NCBI GenBank assembly: GCA_036785325.1
Contig: JAXIVH010000173.1
Coordinates: 62,001-126,000, forward strand
Direction: 5' to 3'
DNA from: Urophycis tenuis
Lineage: Eukaryota > Chordata > Actinopteri > Gadiformes > Phycidae
DNA: 64,000 nucleotides
The notes below the pieces were generated by a model that searched no databases, was not told the DNA's origin, and saw only the letters and a list, made by a program, of their open reading frames with translations. The position numbers and the translations under genes are program-made. This document shows positions 45,243 to 56,278 of the stretch, piece after piece (within the stretch, counting starts at the first letter, position 1; each line of letters starts with the position of its first letter).

Positions 45243-46713
45243 TAAGCGTAATCGTTTCACGGACCCGTGCCGGATCTGTAACACGATGATCAGACGGGGG
45301 CGGAACGGCGCTGGCCCATGTCCGCAACAACCCTGAAAAACAGATCCGAAACGGCTTCGGCCCGATGTGCGTTTGGACTAAGGAACGAGTCTGTGAAGCG
45401 GAGCCGGGCCAGATCCTGCTCTATTGTTCTGCAGTTGCGGCCCTGTTCTAGCCTGGGAATTCCCATGCTGCTTTGCGCGCGATTTCATTCTCACTGCAAA
45501 GACAGCCTGGAAACCACCGCCCTTATTTTCCCCTGAGTTAGGGAACCAATCACAGAACGGGGGGGCAGCAAGACGATGAAGACGTCTATGCGCGACACCG
45601 AAGCTTGTAGCGTGTTAATCCAACATGGCAGCGGACACAACGTTACCGTTCGATGCAGCCTTAGAAAGTATTAAGTAGCTTTTGTAGCAATTAATTTAAT
45701 TTTAGTAGCTAATTTTTAGTAGCAATTGGCTATGAATCGCACGCAAAGCAGCATGTGAAGAACCAGACGCCATTTGATAGACATTCGTAGCGCCCAATAA
45801 ACGGCTCTAGGCATTCGTAAACCACGCCTCAAATACGAGAAAATGCACACCTAGTTCCCAGACCACCATCTCATCGAGATGTGGACGCGTCAGCCAGGCT
45901 AGCCCTGTTCCGTAACAGTGTCCAGTGGCTATCTGGGTCCTGCCTACACCACTGAGCCCAAAACGCATTTTTTCAAATGTAATATGGGGTTCACGTCGAA
46001 AACAACACTCGACATTGCAGCTCAAATAAGAAACGCGAATTTGAGCTCATCGGCTCAACCTGCGAAAATGGCGACGATAAAACGCACTTGTCGACCGTGT
46101 CTTAATTGAACAGATTTTTTAGCTCATTGGCTCAACATGTAAAAATGACGACGGTAAAACATACTTGTCTACCGTGTATTTATAGGACAGAAAGAAATAA
46201 AGCGCTAGCAACTATTCTGAACGCGGTGTGTGCTGAACCCACCTGTACCTCGTCTGGATCTGGTTCTCCCGAAGAACGCCAATGGCCGCGGAACGCGCGC
46301 CTCTCTCAAATCTATTCCGCTATTGGAAAACGTCACACAAAGTCACACAATGTGGTAAGTTACTGGCAATAAACAAGTGTGGTAGTTAAAAGCGTTTCAA
46401 AAAAGGTCAAGGTCATGTATGCGCGCTCGAATTAACTCACGTTTCCAACGCAAGAACTATGTGAGGTGTCCTGCAGCAGAGAATCGGAGAAAAGAAGGTT
46501 ACTTCCGCCGGGGATTTTGGCCCAATCAGAATTGAGATTGGGCTTTAAAAACCACGAAGAGCGTATCGAGAACGTTCTACAAGGAGCATGCGCACAACGG
46601 ACTTCCCTCCCTGTTTTATCGGAGAAATAATGGAACAAATCAAAGGACTTACTTTTACATGATGTATCCCAATTAGTAAAATGTTCAACATGTAAAATAA
46701 GTCATGTACACCT
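45243..46713. other. CpG-rich DNA with a ~75-bp tandem duplication; no gene
   Basis: CpG is frequent at 45250-45480 and 46240-46320. A diverged direct repeat runs gctcatcggctcaac to cttgtcgaccgtgt (46043-46100) and gctcattggctcaac to cttgtctaccgtgt (46121-46180). No protein family is recognised, but short minus-strand frames and the CpG content leave room for an unannotated promoter. Confidence 0.4.
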
Positions 46714-46966
46714 GCATCCGAATACTCAGTATATACTATTTCTGTTCAGTGTCTACTACTTGACCGTTAATGTAGTACGTGCTACAGCCGTACGTAGAAC
46801 GCCTCCGAACGCTACCGGATGTTTGGAGATAACGTATTTCCCCTAGTACGCATTCGGGAACCATTTCCGTACTACACAATGCGTACTAAGCATTCGGACG
46901 TACTACATTTTTTCACGTACTACAAAATGCATACTATATAGTAGTCAAGTGTGCGTATTCGGATAG
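46714..46966. mobile_element. MITE with gtattcggat termini
   Basis: The left end is gcatccgaatactcagtata and the right end is the inverse, agtgtgcgtattcggatagc. Internal gtagtacgt/acgtactac words are mirrored. This is a non-coding foldback element of about 250 bp. Confidence 0.65.
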
Positions 46967-47124
46967 CAATTTTAACGGTTCTTGGCGGCGGGGCTGAGCG
47001 AATTTGACTGTGAATTATAGCGCCCCCCATATTTTTTGGAAATCTGAATTTCCGTGATATGTATTTGGTTGCCAAATTTCAGAACTTTTCCCAGGTGCAA
47101 TAAGGAGACATAAGTGTTTGATTT

Positions 47125-47138
47125 AAAATAAATAAATA

Positions 47139-47180
<42 letters not shown>
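47125..47180 (+). repeat. (TAA)n microsatellite
   Basis: A taa/aat triplet run of about 17 units. Confidence 0.9.
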
Positions 47181-47744
47181 CATATCCACAGAGTCTTTGT
47201 GAATACCTAAATAGATAATTTATGAATGGAACAAATGAAAGGGAAAGGTGTCTGCTGACATTACTTTGGGTGGCTGGGTTCTGGGTCTGATTCTCCTCTT
47301 CCATCTGTACCTTCATTACATACTGTAAAGACAACGGTGGCTACACTGGATTGTACACAGAGGACGACAATGATGTGGTGGCCAGACTCGCCACCCAATG
47401 GGCCAATGTCGAACCCCAAGGTATTATGCACACAGCACACAGCACAGTATCCAACCAAACCCCCCACCCCCCCACCCCCCCAAAAAATACTTTAACGGTT
47501 AATACTTTCATTTGCATTAAGGGTTCACATTGGCTTACTTAGCATTTTGATCTATAGCCGTGTTGTTGGTTTGGCTGCAGTGTGTAGAGGGACAGTCTTA
47601 GCAGAAATAGAATATAACATGTTTTAATTAGTGTACAATCCAATAAAAATAAGAATGTGTTTTTGTTACTTTGTTGCCATTGCCATATCCATCTACATGG
47701 GGAGCGGGTCCCCTATCATGGAGGCCACTATGTTGCACTGTATG

Positions 47745-48232
47745 TGTGGTGACTAACACATATGTCTTAACAAAAGTACGAGGGTTCGGGAAGGCCGTAG
47801 TTTGAATGATCATACTTTATTATCACTTGCAGCGAAGTAACAGAAAGCCTGAGTCGGTTTGCAAAGTGAGCGCCGCAGTCCTCACATGTGCCACTTTTTT
47901 ATCTCTGTTTTACAGACATGATGTCATCATCTTAAACATTGCATACCAAACATAGATGGCCCATCATCTGCCCTTTAACTACTGGGACCCATCTTCATAT
48001 CTCATATCACACATAGACAGCTCATCCTCCCCGCATCCGTTCTGGCCATTTTTACGCTTATGTCTAAACACCTCAAGGACAACAAGGGGTGAACAAGGGG
48101 TGAGCAAGGGGTGAGTAAGTACACCTGTGGGAGTACGTATATGAGCACCTCTGTCTCTTTCCACACTTACTTCATGCTTTACATGGACAACCCAATGATT
48201 AAACTTGCTTTAACTTGGTTAATATCTCCCAT
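47745..48232 (+). repeat. Solo-LTR-like repeat, family copy 1
   Basis: The segment from tgtggtgactaacacatatg to ggttaatatctcccat matches 55474-55941 in direct orientation. Shared blocks include cagacatgatgtcatca and acatggacaacccaatgatt. The copies differ by many substitutions and small indels. No internal retroelement region is adjacent. A clean target duplication was not found for this copy. Confidence 0.65.
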
Positions 48233-48589
48233 ATAGGCTCTACAGTAGCCAAGATAAGTGGGTGTGGATTCTGAAATCATGTTTTGGAATACAAACACAA
48301 TATACTTGTAACAATCACAGTGTGGTTAAGAGCGGACTCAAATTAAATTCAGGTCCGATTCTATTCAGCCCAGCTCAGATCCTATTTACCTGAATACATG
48401 AAAAAAGCTTATTACTGGAGTCATTGCTGTCAACCAGGAAGGGCTGTTGTTGTGTCCATTGCATTGATATACTGCATTTTCTATGCATTCACTGATGTAG
48501 TATGGTGTTATATGCACTTATGTACACGAGTTCAGACCACTAGAGGGCGCTAGTACTAGCAGAAGTGCTAAGTTGAATGTATTATACAC

Positions 48590-50535
48590 CAGTGGCGAAC
48601 CATGAGCACTACAGCTGGGCCTTCACCTCAGCCATTGCCGCTGAGAAAATAGACCACGGAAAAAAACAACAGTATGATTTGAAAGGGTTGAACAAATGCA
48701 ATCCGGCTTTAATCAAGAAACATCTCAACATTAACTGCAGAAAACGAGATCATTTAAGCTACATAGTGGAAATTAAATAAACACTCTAAAGCCAAAATCT
48801 AGAAATATAAAATGAAGTCACCCAGAATGTCACCCCGTGACCAGGGCCGCCTTAACCTAATGTTAGGCCCCGGGGTTGAGAGGTTTTGTAGGCCCCCCAT
48901 CCCCTCGATTTATAGAGTCTCATTTTAAAATTTTAATTAAAAAAAAAGTGTAATATCGAGGTAATCTACATCACAAAATGCATTACTTTCTTTCGAGACA
49001 TACAACAGTGAGTTTTCCCTCTTTGAGCCAGAAAACACCATAATGTTGTTATTAACATATCACTGAGCCCACTGGAACATAAACACAAGACACTTTATTT
49101 AACAACCACACACAGCAACTTATGGTCATAATAAAACCAAAATGTGTGAAAGTATGATTTCAAACGATATGAAAATGTAAGCGATTGATGTAAGCGACCA
49201 TGGCTTTTCTGTGAATGTCACAGCTTTCATGTTCTGCTATACGATCATTAGCATGTTTCCAGTCAAAATAACCCATAACAAATGCTGACTTTTCCTTGTT
49301 TCCTTGCCATTCTCTGGGCACACACTCTCCGTTACTAGTTTAGTGAGCCTCCTCCGCTCCTCCCCTTGTGTGACATAGCTGGCTTCCTCCGCTGCTGGGT
49401 CCATCGTCAGCAGCTGCAGCTGGTTTAAAACATCCAGTGAGCTTAGGGACACGCTTTAGTCGCTCCTTTTCGCGCAACTCCTTCTTTATCATTTTTTTTC
49501 TTTTTTGGGCACCACTCTCAAACGTCCTCCCCGACATTTTCCGCTAAGCCTACTGTCACTCAATCAAAAAGGGACACCGGACACCCGACACCCCCCCAAA
49601 CTAACTGCAGACATTCTGATAGGTGAGCCCACGGACCATAGGCTATGGGGTCACATGGGTCACTCCTCATTTGGATCAATCAGCAGCCACGTAACGTGCG
49701 ATTAGAGTGATTGACAGAAAACCTGACAAGTTACAAAACAATATGACATTTTCAGCTCATCGTGATCCTGAACATGGGAGGCCCCTGAACTTGGGAGGCC
49801 CCAGGGCTTCAGCCCAGGTAAGCCCGTGCATTAAAGCGGCCTTGCCCGTGACGCTGCTGACACAGACACCGAGGCTCATTTAATCACCATGGACAGCGCT
49901 ATGAAATCACGGCGCATTACAAATCATTCACACATTGACAAATAAATTCATGAGCATCATCAAACTACTATACAATTTTCAATGCACAATACGCCAAAAG
50001 TTACACAAAGCTGGTAATACAAAGACTATTTTTTCTAAGTTGCAATGTGGAACTTCATGCGCAATTACGCATGGCGCAAGTGCTGAGAGCGGTTGAGACT
50101 CAACCACTCTGTTAGGACTTCACAAAGGCCTACGATCTTTTGTTTTCGTCCCACCCACTTGAAATCAAACCGTGATTGGTCAATTTGCCCCTCACTCCCC
50201 AAACCAAAAGACATACCTTTACTTGGCCTTCTGCGGGATTCGTGAAGTCCTAACCAATTATTGAGCCAGCTAACCGGGCCTTGATAGAGATGGACGATTC
50301 TGATTGGATGATTGGATTGGATAATTGTCAAGTTGCTGATGTGAACTTGACAGTAAACTTAGTTTTAGAACATAGATGAGAGAAAATGTATTAAATGTGT
50401 TGTATTAAATTAAATAAGATAGAAATTTGAAATAATAATAATTATAATTTTTTCTTTCATATTTTAATATTTTTGGGTCCTGAATTTTTTTAGGCCTTCT
50501 CTGAAGGCGTAGAAGGCCCTGAAGGTACCCCACTG
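48590..50535 (-). mobile_element. hAT-like insertion in the gypsy 5' LTR
   Basis: The ends are CAGTGGCGAACC and the inverse of CAGTGGGGTACC. The flanking 8-mers are ttatacac and ctgtacac (6 of 8 match). Alignment with the 3' LTR shows the LTR resumes right after it. The only frame of note (48577-48780) is unrecognised. A second hAT is nested at 48842-49844. Confidence 0.7.
48842..49844 (-). mobile_element. Nested hAT copy with ZMYM1/TTF-like leader
   Basis: The ends are CAGGGCCGCCTTAA and the inverse of CAAGGCCGCTTTAA, with a perfect 8-bp duplication CCCGTGAC (48834-48841 and 49845-49852). The minus strand from 49537 reads MSGRTFESGAQKRKKMIKKE, the usual start of fish hAT proteins with a TTF-type zinc finger (ZMYM1-like). 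The rest of the transposase is deleted. Confidence 0.88.
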
Positions 50536-50650
50536 CTGTACACTGTGAAGAGACAGTAAACTACGCTCTCTGTTCCTATATACATCGTGTGTGTTGATGT
50601 CTTCCGATACAACACCACAACAACGTGGCGGCGAGGAAAATACTGAAGAA

Positions 50651-51135
50651 ATGTCTCTGCTATCCATACAACCTCCTGCCGTGTTCCTTGATTACCCAGG
50701 AGAGCTGAAAATTCCATTTACTGCGTGGAAAGGCTACTTCGACAACTACTTGCTGGAGATCGGGGGTGATGCTATTCCTGTTGCGAGGAAAAGAGCCTTG
50801 CTTATTCACTGTTTTGGAACTGAGGGGCAAAGAATCTACAGCGCTTTACCACTCGAAACCGACGATTATGACGGATCCGTGAAGGCTTTGGAAAAGTACT
50901 TTGAGCCCAAACTCAACATTGTTGCCAAGAGATACCGTTTCAGACAACAAGCACAAGCTGTGGGTGAGTCTACAGATCAATACATAGCAGCTCTGTGTGA
51001 GCTTATGAAGAAGTGAATAGTGAAGAGAATGAAATGCTATGTGATCAGATTGTGGAGAAAACGAATAGCTCCCGGATACGTGAAAGACTTTTAATGGAGG
51101 ACAATTTGACTCTTGACTGTGCTTTGGCTCTATAG
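50651..51135 (+). pseudogene. Gypsy gag remnant
   Basis: From an ATG at 50651 the frame reads MSLLSIQPPAVFLDYPGELK and continues with WKGYFDNYLLEIGG and TEGQRIYSALPL. These match the capsid-like Gag of Ty3/gypsy elements (retrotransposon gag fold, FxxW start). The frame stops at 51014; a one-base shift would extend it through CDQIVEKTNSSRIRERLL to a TAG near 51134. The nucleocapsid zinc knuckle is not visible. The element is a fossil retrotransposon, not an infectious virus. Confidence 0.75.
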
Positions 51136-51139
51136 GGTA

Positions 51140-51668
51140 CTGAAGCTGCCATAGCTGATGCTAAGGCCATTGCTGTGGCTGACACAATGCCCGTTGCCAC
51201 CATTCACATACAAAAGAAGGTGCGCAAACCACAGTACAAAGCCGCGCAGGGAATGGATGGAACTATGCAGTACTTACCAGGACAGGAGTGCCATGACAGA
51301 CTTCTACATTGTCAAAACAGGCACACCTATACTGGGCATGGACCTGGTTACCGCCCTCCGGTTACACTTTAAAGGCGGCCTCGTTATACCTGAAACTGAG
51401 ACTGTTAAGGTGTGTGCAACACTTCGCCAACCTAACACCCACTGCAAACAAGCGAGTCTCCAATAACATTCGGGCGTGCAAAAGGGGAAGGTCCGACCGG
51501 AGGTAAAGTCAATACAGCAAAAACTGTCTACGTCTCTGGAACCTGGAGCAACATGGAATCATTGAGAAAATTGATGCCTCTGAGTGGGTCTCCCCAATTG
51601 TAGTCACTAAGAAAAGGTTTGGTGATAGGGTTAGAGAGCCAAACAAAGCTGCAATCACTGACAGCCAT
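51140..51668 (+). pseudogene. Gypsy protease tail and start of reverse transcriptase
   Basis: The frame ending TGTPILGMDLVTALRLHF (51295-51372) is the conserved end of gypsy aspartic proteases (ILGxD). The active-site DTG is not found. Downstream, with shifts, ASEWVSPIVVTKK and REPNKAAITDSH mark the first reverse-transcriptase blocks. The gene is then cut by the solo LTR at 51669. Confidence 0.65.
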
Positions 51669-52206
51669 TGTTGGGAATAACCATATTTTCAGGCTAGGTT
51701 ATTCTGACTCTGTGTTGTGTATTTTAGGTGAGAGCAATTATTGATTGTAGTCATTAAGGTCAGGACAGTCGGATTGGAGGATCGCAGCCGTTGGGTTTTC
51801 TTAAAGAATGTAATACAGCAAAGTACAGACAAAGTAGTCTATCGGTTCTCGGATGGCAATGAAGACACAGGGTTCAGCCGAACGTGTGTCCTGGCCGGTA
51901 CGGTTCCTCTTCTCAGTGAATGCTGGCATTCTTTGAGTATTTGAAGTAAGGAGAATTAACAGATAGTGACAGAAAACAGCAATTGGCGTCACACAATAGG
52001 CAGATCGTAACGTGTTCCTTTGATAATACAGTATATGGTGGGGTCAGGGTGATATGCCCTGGGACTTGTCACCTTATCCTAGGAAACTATCTATAGTTGA
52101 CAAGAAGTGAGAAGCCAGTTGTCAGAAAGGCATCAGAGTGACACTCACACTGATAGACACACAATATGGGCTTCGATAATACACAAGAAATACCCAGAAG
52201 CTAACA
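51669..52206 (+). mobile_element. Solo LTR inserted in the gypsy reverse transcriptase
   Basis: The 538-bp insert begins TGTTGGGAATAACC and ends GCTAACA, with CCAT on both sides (51665-51668 and 52207-52210). TG...CA ends and a 4-bp duplication fit an LTR left by recombination. No internal region remains. Confidence 0.6.
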
Positions 52207-52213
52207 CCATCCA

Positions 52214-52810
52214 TTGTTGAGGACATACTGTACTGTCAGAACTGCATGGGGCTGTTATACTCTCGACCTGAAATCTGCTTACCATCAGTTGAAATTGCAT
52301 GAAGAGAGCAGAGGGCTCATTGCTTTCATTACACATGAAGGTCTGTATCAGTACTACAGAGTACCCTATGGACTGTGTTCAGCTCCGGCTGTGTTTCAAG
52401 AGATGATGACACAAATTCTTAGTGGCCTAAAAGGGGTGCAGTGCTATCTTAATGATGTCATTATATATGGAACTTCAGAAGCTGCTCACAAGGTCAATTT
52501 GCATGCTACCGGGAGCAACAATGCAGGACTGAAACTTAATGTTGATAAATGTCAGTTACGTCAAACTACTCTAACCCTTGTTGGCCAGAAGATTGGTCCA
52601 GAGGGTCTGCTGCCAGATGACTCTCATGTCGCTGCCATTCTGAATGCTCCACCGCCTCCCTCCTTACGCACGACCAGCTGGACAGTAATGGTGCGGAACA
52701 GACTGTTGACTGACAGACTGTCTGATGCTGAGAGGAAATACTCCATTGTAGAGAAGGAAGCTTTGGCCTGCGTGTGGGCTGCTGAGAAGTGGCACACTTG
52801 GCTGTACTGA
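52214..52810 (+). pseudogene. Gypsy reverse transcriptase and RNase H remnant
   Basis: The open frame contains LDLKSAYHQLKLHEESRG (block with the first catalytic Asp), YRVPYGLCSAPAVFQEMM and LNDVIIYG. The catalytic tyrosine box should read YxDD, but here the first Asp is Asn (YLND), which removes a metal ligand. RNase H fragments follow (SDAERKYSIVEKEALACVWA). Part of the connection domain is missing, and the frame ends at 52810, where the typical TDHQAL block begins in another frame. Confidence 0.82.
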
Positions 52811-53051
52811 TCATCAAGCCCTTACGACATTGCTGACGACCAAGGGGAATAACCGCGCTGGTCTTAGCCAGTCTTAGCCAGAATAGCCAGATGGTCAGCC
52901 TGCTTGATCGAGTTTGATTATGATGTTGAATATCGGGCTGGATCAGGCTCCCACTCCCTTATAAAGACACTGCATGCGCAAAAGAGCTGGAGTCAGTTGT
53001 AGCCATCCTCACGGACCTGTATGTGGTGTCTGAGGTAGACTTTCAATCAGA

Positions 53052-53325
53052 GTGCCGTGCCTACCCGATACTAACAAAGCTATGTGCACAAATACAGAAA
53101 GGCTGGCTCTCACATCGGAACCTGAATTACAGCTATTCTTCCCAATTCACCATGAACTTGTAGTCATGAGTGAATGCGTCATCAGAGGTACTCATCGATT
53201 GCTGGTGCCTGAGTCACTGCGGAAGAGACTCATTGCTATTGCTCATGAAACGCACCAAGGTATTGTGCACACCAAACAGCACCTTAGGGAATTGTATTGG
53301 TGGCCCAAAATGCACCAAAACACGG
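53052..53325 (+). pseudogene. Gypsy integrase zinc-domain remnant
   Basis: The frame reaches LVPESLRKRLIAIAHETHQG and HTKQHLRELYWWPKM, the His-His half of the H2C2 integrase zinc domain. The Cys-Cys half (KHCTTC) reappears near 55290, beyond a 2-kb insertion. Before the insertion the frame has no other lesion visible. Confidence 0.75.
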
Positions 53326-53697
53326 GCGGCGCCATAACCCTACAGAAATGCAGTTCTTTTCCGCCGGAAGTGGTTTTCGCAGCCTCTGCCAGTATAAACA
53401 CAGCGATGCAAGCTTGGGAGCACGGAGCTACTACGTTAACTGGAGATGATGGCGTTACTCTCCCCCACCCCCATTGCGTGCAGAACTGGGAGGACAACAT
53501 GCAATTGAAATGAAATTACAACTTAGAATTAATTAGTATTTAAAAAGTAAAATACAAAAGCAGCCCACACAATTACATCACTAAAATACTAAAAATATTC
53601 ATATATATATAATATAAAAAAATACAATGCACACAGTATTTGTTGTATTTATCTGTATTTAATGAACAACATGATGGTTGGTAGACAGGCATAGGCG

Positions 53698-54432
53698 TCA
53701 GATATAAACATAGGCGTAGGCGTCAGATATAAACATGATCAGCCCATTAGGGGCCAAGGCGATGAGATATTTCACAGTGTTGTGTGATTTGTACTGGCTG
53801 TAAGTGTCACTCCTTGAGTCTTGGTTTTTGGCTCTCTGCAAGAAACTTTCAGCAAAGTCAATGATGCAGGTGGTTCGAGGGTAGTTCCTCTGAAACGACA
53901 AGGGAATGGTGGCACAAATGGTCTCTCTTGGAAGCCAGGGGATCAGGACTTTGAACTGTTCACCCAGCACGTCAATCCAGTGCCTAATGCTTGCCATGCA
54001 TGTAGACACATTGAAGCAGTGAGCAATATCTCCTAATATTAGGTTTAGTTTTAGCTTCATCAAGGTCATCAGGATTTGGTCAACAACACGAAGAGTAATT
54101 GTCGGCTTACTAAAAGGCAACAACACCGACACCAGGGTGAAAAATTGAGCCATACACACTCCTGTATACAGCCGGGACCTAGCATCATCAATGACCGTGG
54201 TGCTAGTCACAGTAGGACCCGTTTCTGCCTCGCACTGTGTGGCCTTGTCTACTTTAACAGACTGTGTTGTTGAACAGTACGTGTGGTCAATATGTGATGA
54301 ATCCTCCCATTGGGTCTGGGCATCTCTAAATTTTGGTGTAGCAGGCTCGGCCTCACAGGCAGGCTGACAGGTTTCAGGAGCATCTAAAAAGGGGAAGAGA
54401 AAACATGGATGGAGCAAAATTAATGCAGGCAT
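53698..54432 (-). pseudogene. DDE_Tnp_4 transposase, HTH and first half of core
   Basis: The minus-strand frame of 244 codons holds a linker rich in Cys and Thr (CQPACEAEPATPKF, KATQCEAE), then the HTH_Tnp_4 region (LMTLMKLKLNLILGDIAHCF, STCMASIRHWIDVL). After these come the start of the DDE core (RTTCIIDFAESFLQRAKNQD) and YSQYKSHNTVKYLIALAPNG. The first catalytic Asp is present in IIDFAE. The sequence then runs into a short cgtcagatataaacat duplication and a stop, so the second Asp and the Glu are missing. It is the same family as the fragment at 465-745, which keeps precisely the missing half. Confidence 0.82.
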
Positions 54433-54533
54433 AGAGTCCTCTCACTACAAACATCACAATGGCAAAATGTGTGTTACAACATGTGTTACACCTTGCATTA
54501 TATTTATGATGTAGACTAACACACGCAGGCACA

Positions 54534-54575
54534 CACACAGACACACAGATAACACACACACACACACACACACAA
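54534..54575 (+). repeat. (CA)n microsatellite
   Basis: CA repeats with interruptions, in an intron of the THAP/DDE_4 element. Confidence 0.85.
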
Positions 54576-54652
54576 ATGATGTAGCTATCGTGGGCATTGT
54601 TTGTCCCATCTCCAAAACAATCAACTACCTTAGCAAAATACTGGTAGCAATA

Positions 54653-55130
54653 TTAGTGTATGACAACTTCTTCATAATTAACAGTATCGTCAGCTTCATA
54701 GCTAAAGTTGCTGAACTTACCCTCAGGTTCAAGTCCGCGTCTCTTTATCTGGGGGGAGGCAGTGGTCCGCTGGGTGGGTTGAAGCCTCTTTGGCTGGGGA
54801 GGGCGATGGTATCCCAACCACAACTCTGGGAAAGGGTTATCCTTCGTTGGTTTTTTGTCAACAAAATGATAGGAACAAACAAAAACGTTGTGGGGTGCTT
54901 TCTTTACATTCAATGCCTTCAGCCAGGCCCTTGATTCCGAGTCGGTATCAGGCTTGCGAAAAAAATGTAAACAATGGAGCGCATGGACATTGCCTCTTCG
55001 TAGCAGGTTTGTGGTCGTAGCACTGTCTATCCAACCACTCATTCAGGTGCTTTCTAGAGTTTTTGCAACCAACTACCGCACACGTCGTTCCCAAACCATT
55101 TTTCTTTATGTTGTAATTGTTAGCAGCTAT
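54653..55130 (-). pseudogene. THAP domain exon of the DDE_4 element
   Basis: From about 55128 the minus strand reads GTTCAVVGCKNSRKHLNEW (C-x4-C pair). After a shift near 54965, in a T-run, it continues FRKPDTDSESRAWLKALNV and FVCSYHFVDKKP (C-x2-H pair) to a linker ending NYEEVVIH. All four zinc ligands of the THAP finger are present but split across two frames. The donor side leads to the exon at 54432. Confidence 0.78.
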
Positions 55131-55282
55131 ATCCTCTTTGTCACTTCAATGTCAGTGCTTTGTCGGCACAACGGAGCTCGCTAGCAATTCAAACCCAGCC
55201 CGCCAGAACGGAAGTGGGTTGCATCGACGAGAGGAGTTTAGGAAGTAAAGCGGAAACGGCCAAATAACTTGTCTATAGAGAC

Positions 55283-56278
55283 AATGATTTAAGCACTGTA
55301 CTACATGCAGACAAAACAATAAGTCCACTGTCACCCATGATGCCCCACTTCAATATGTTCCCTTACCAGCTGCAGCTTGGGAAAAAGTGTCTGTGGATAT
55401 CGTGCTCTCATTTGAGATAGTACCTCCTGACTGTAGATTTGCCATCACCATGGTTGACCACTACAGTAAGGGGTGTGGTGGCTAAAGCACATATCTTAAC
55501 AAAAGTAAGAGGGTTCTGGGAGGCCGCAGTCTGAATGACAAGAAAGACTTTATTATCACTTGGTAGGAGCAACAACAAAATCTGAGTTGGTTTGACAAAG
55601 AACTCCCGCACATCCCCTGTGTGCCCCTTTTTGTCCTGTTTTCCAGACATGATGTCATCACCTTGAACATTCTATGCCATACAGAAATGGCCCTTCCTCC
55701 CTTTACTGTTGGAACCCATCACCACATATCATACAGTCAGCCCACCCTCCCCATGTCTGTTCTGACCACTTCCAAGCATTCAAGCAGACACCTTAGAGAT
55801 AACATGGGGTGAACCAGAGGATGACCTTGGGTTGAGCCAAGGGCTCAATGAGTGCGCCTTTGTTTCTTGCCACACTTAGTTCATGCTTTGCATGGACAAC
55901 CCAATGATTATACTAGCTTTAACCTGGTTAATATCTACCATAGGGGTCACAAATGGCTTTTGCTGATACGGCTTCCATCATACAATTTCTGACTACAGTT
56001 TTTTATAAGGGAAGGGAATCCAAAAGACTTGACAAGTGACAATGGTCCTCAATTCCTCGCTGCTGAGTTCTCTGACTTTCCCAAAAAGAGAGGAATTCAA
56101 CACATGAGATCTTCAGTTTATTACCCAAGAGATAACAGGGAAGTTGAGAGATTTACCAGATGTGTGAAAGACTGCCTGCAAGCTGCTTCAATTCAAGGGG
56201 AACCCTGGAACCCATTCCTGAGAACATACCTGATGGACTACAGGGCAACTCCACATTCTACCACTGGAGTATCCTGTT
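55283..56278 (+). pseudogene. Gypsy integrase core remnant, split by a solo LTR
   Basis: Before the solo LTR the frame shows KHCTTC, HDAPLQYVPLPAAAWEKVS and VDIVLSF with the first catalytic Asp. After it (55942 on) come FADTASIIQFLTTVF, TSDNGPQF with the second Asp, and DNREVERF with the Glu. Then LMDYRATPHSTTGVS runs to a break at 56278, where the retroposon begins. The three catalytic residues survive, but the gene is cut in three and has stops. Confidence 0.8.
55474..55941 (+). mobile_element. Solo LTR, family copy 2, in gypsy integrase
   Basis: The insert is 468 bp and starts TGTGGTGGCTAAAGC, with AGGGG on both sides (55469-55473, 55942-55946). It shares most of its length with 47745-48232. 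Removing it restores the integrase frame between DHYSK and the next block. Confidence 0.75.

Larger units (their letters stand above)
53320..55280 (-). mobile_element. THAP/DDE_4 transposon fragment inside gypsy integrase
   Basis: About 2 kb separates the two halves of the gypsy integrase zinc domain. The insert carries a minus-strand THAP exon and a DDE_4-type transposase N-terminal half, but neither the second Asp nor the Glu block. Terminal repeats are not clear, so the ends are approximate. Confidence 0.6.

Noticed and set aside
47316..47425. Exon-like frame DNGGYTGLYTEDDNDVVA
   Set aside because: A gt donor follows but no family is recognised, and flanking exons are not found. Support is too weak for a feature.
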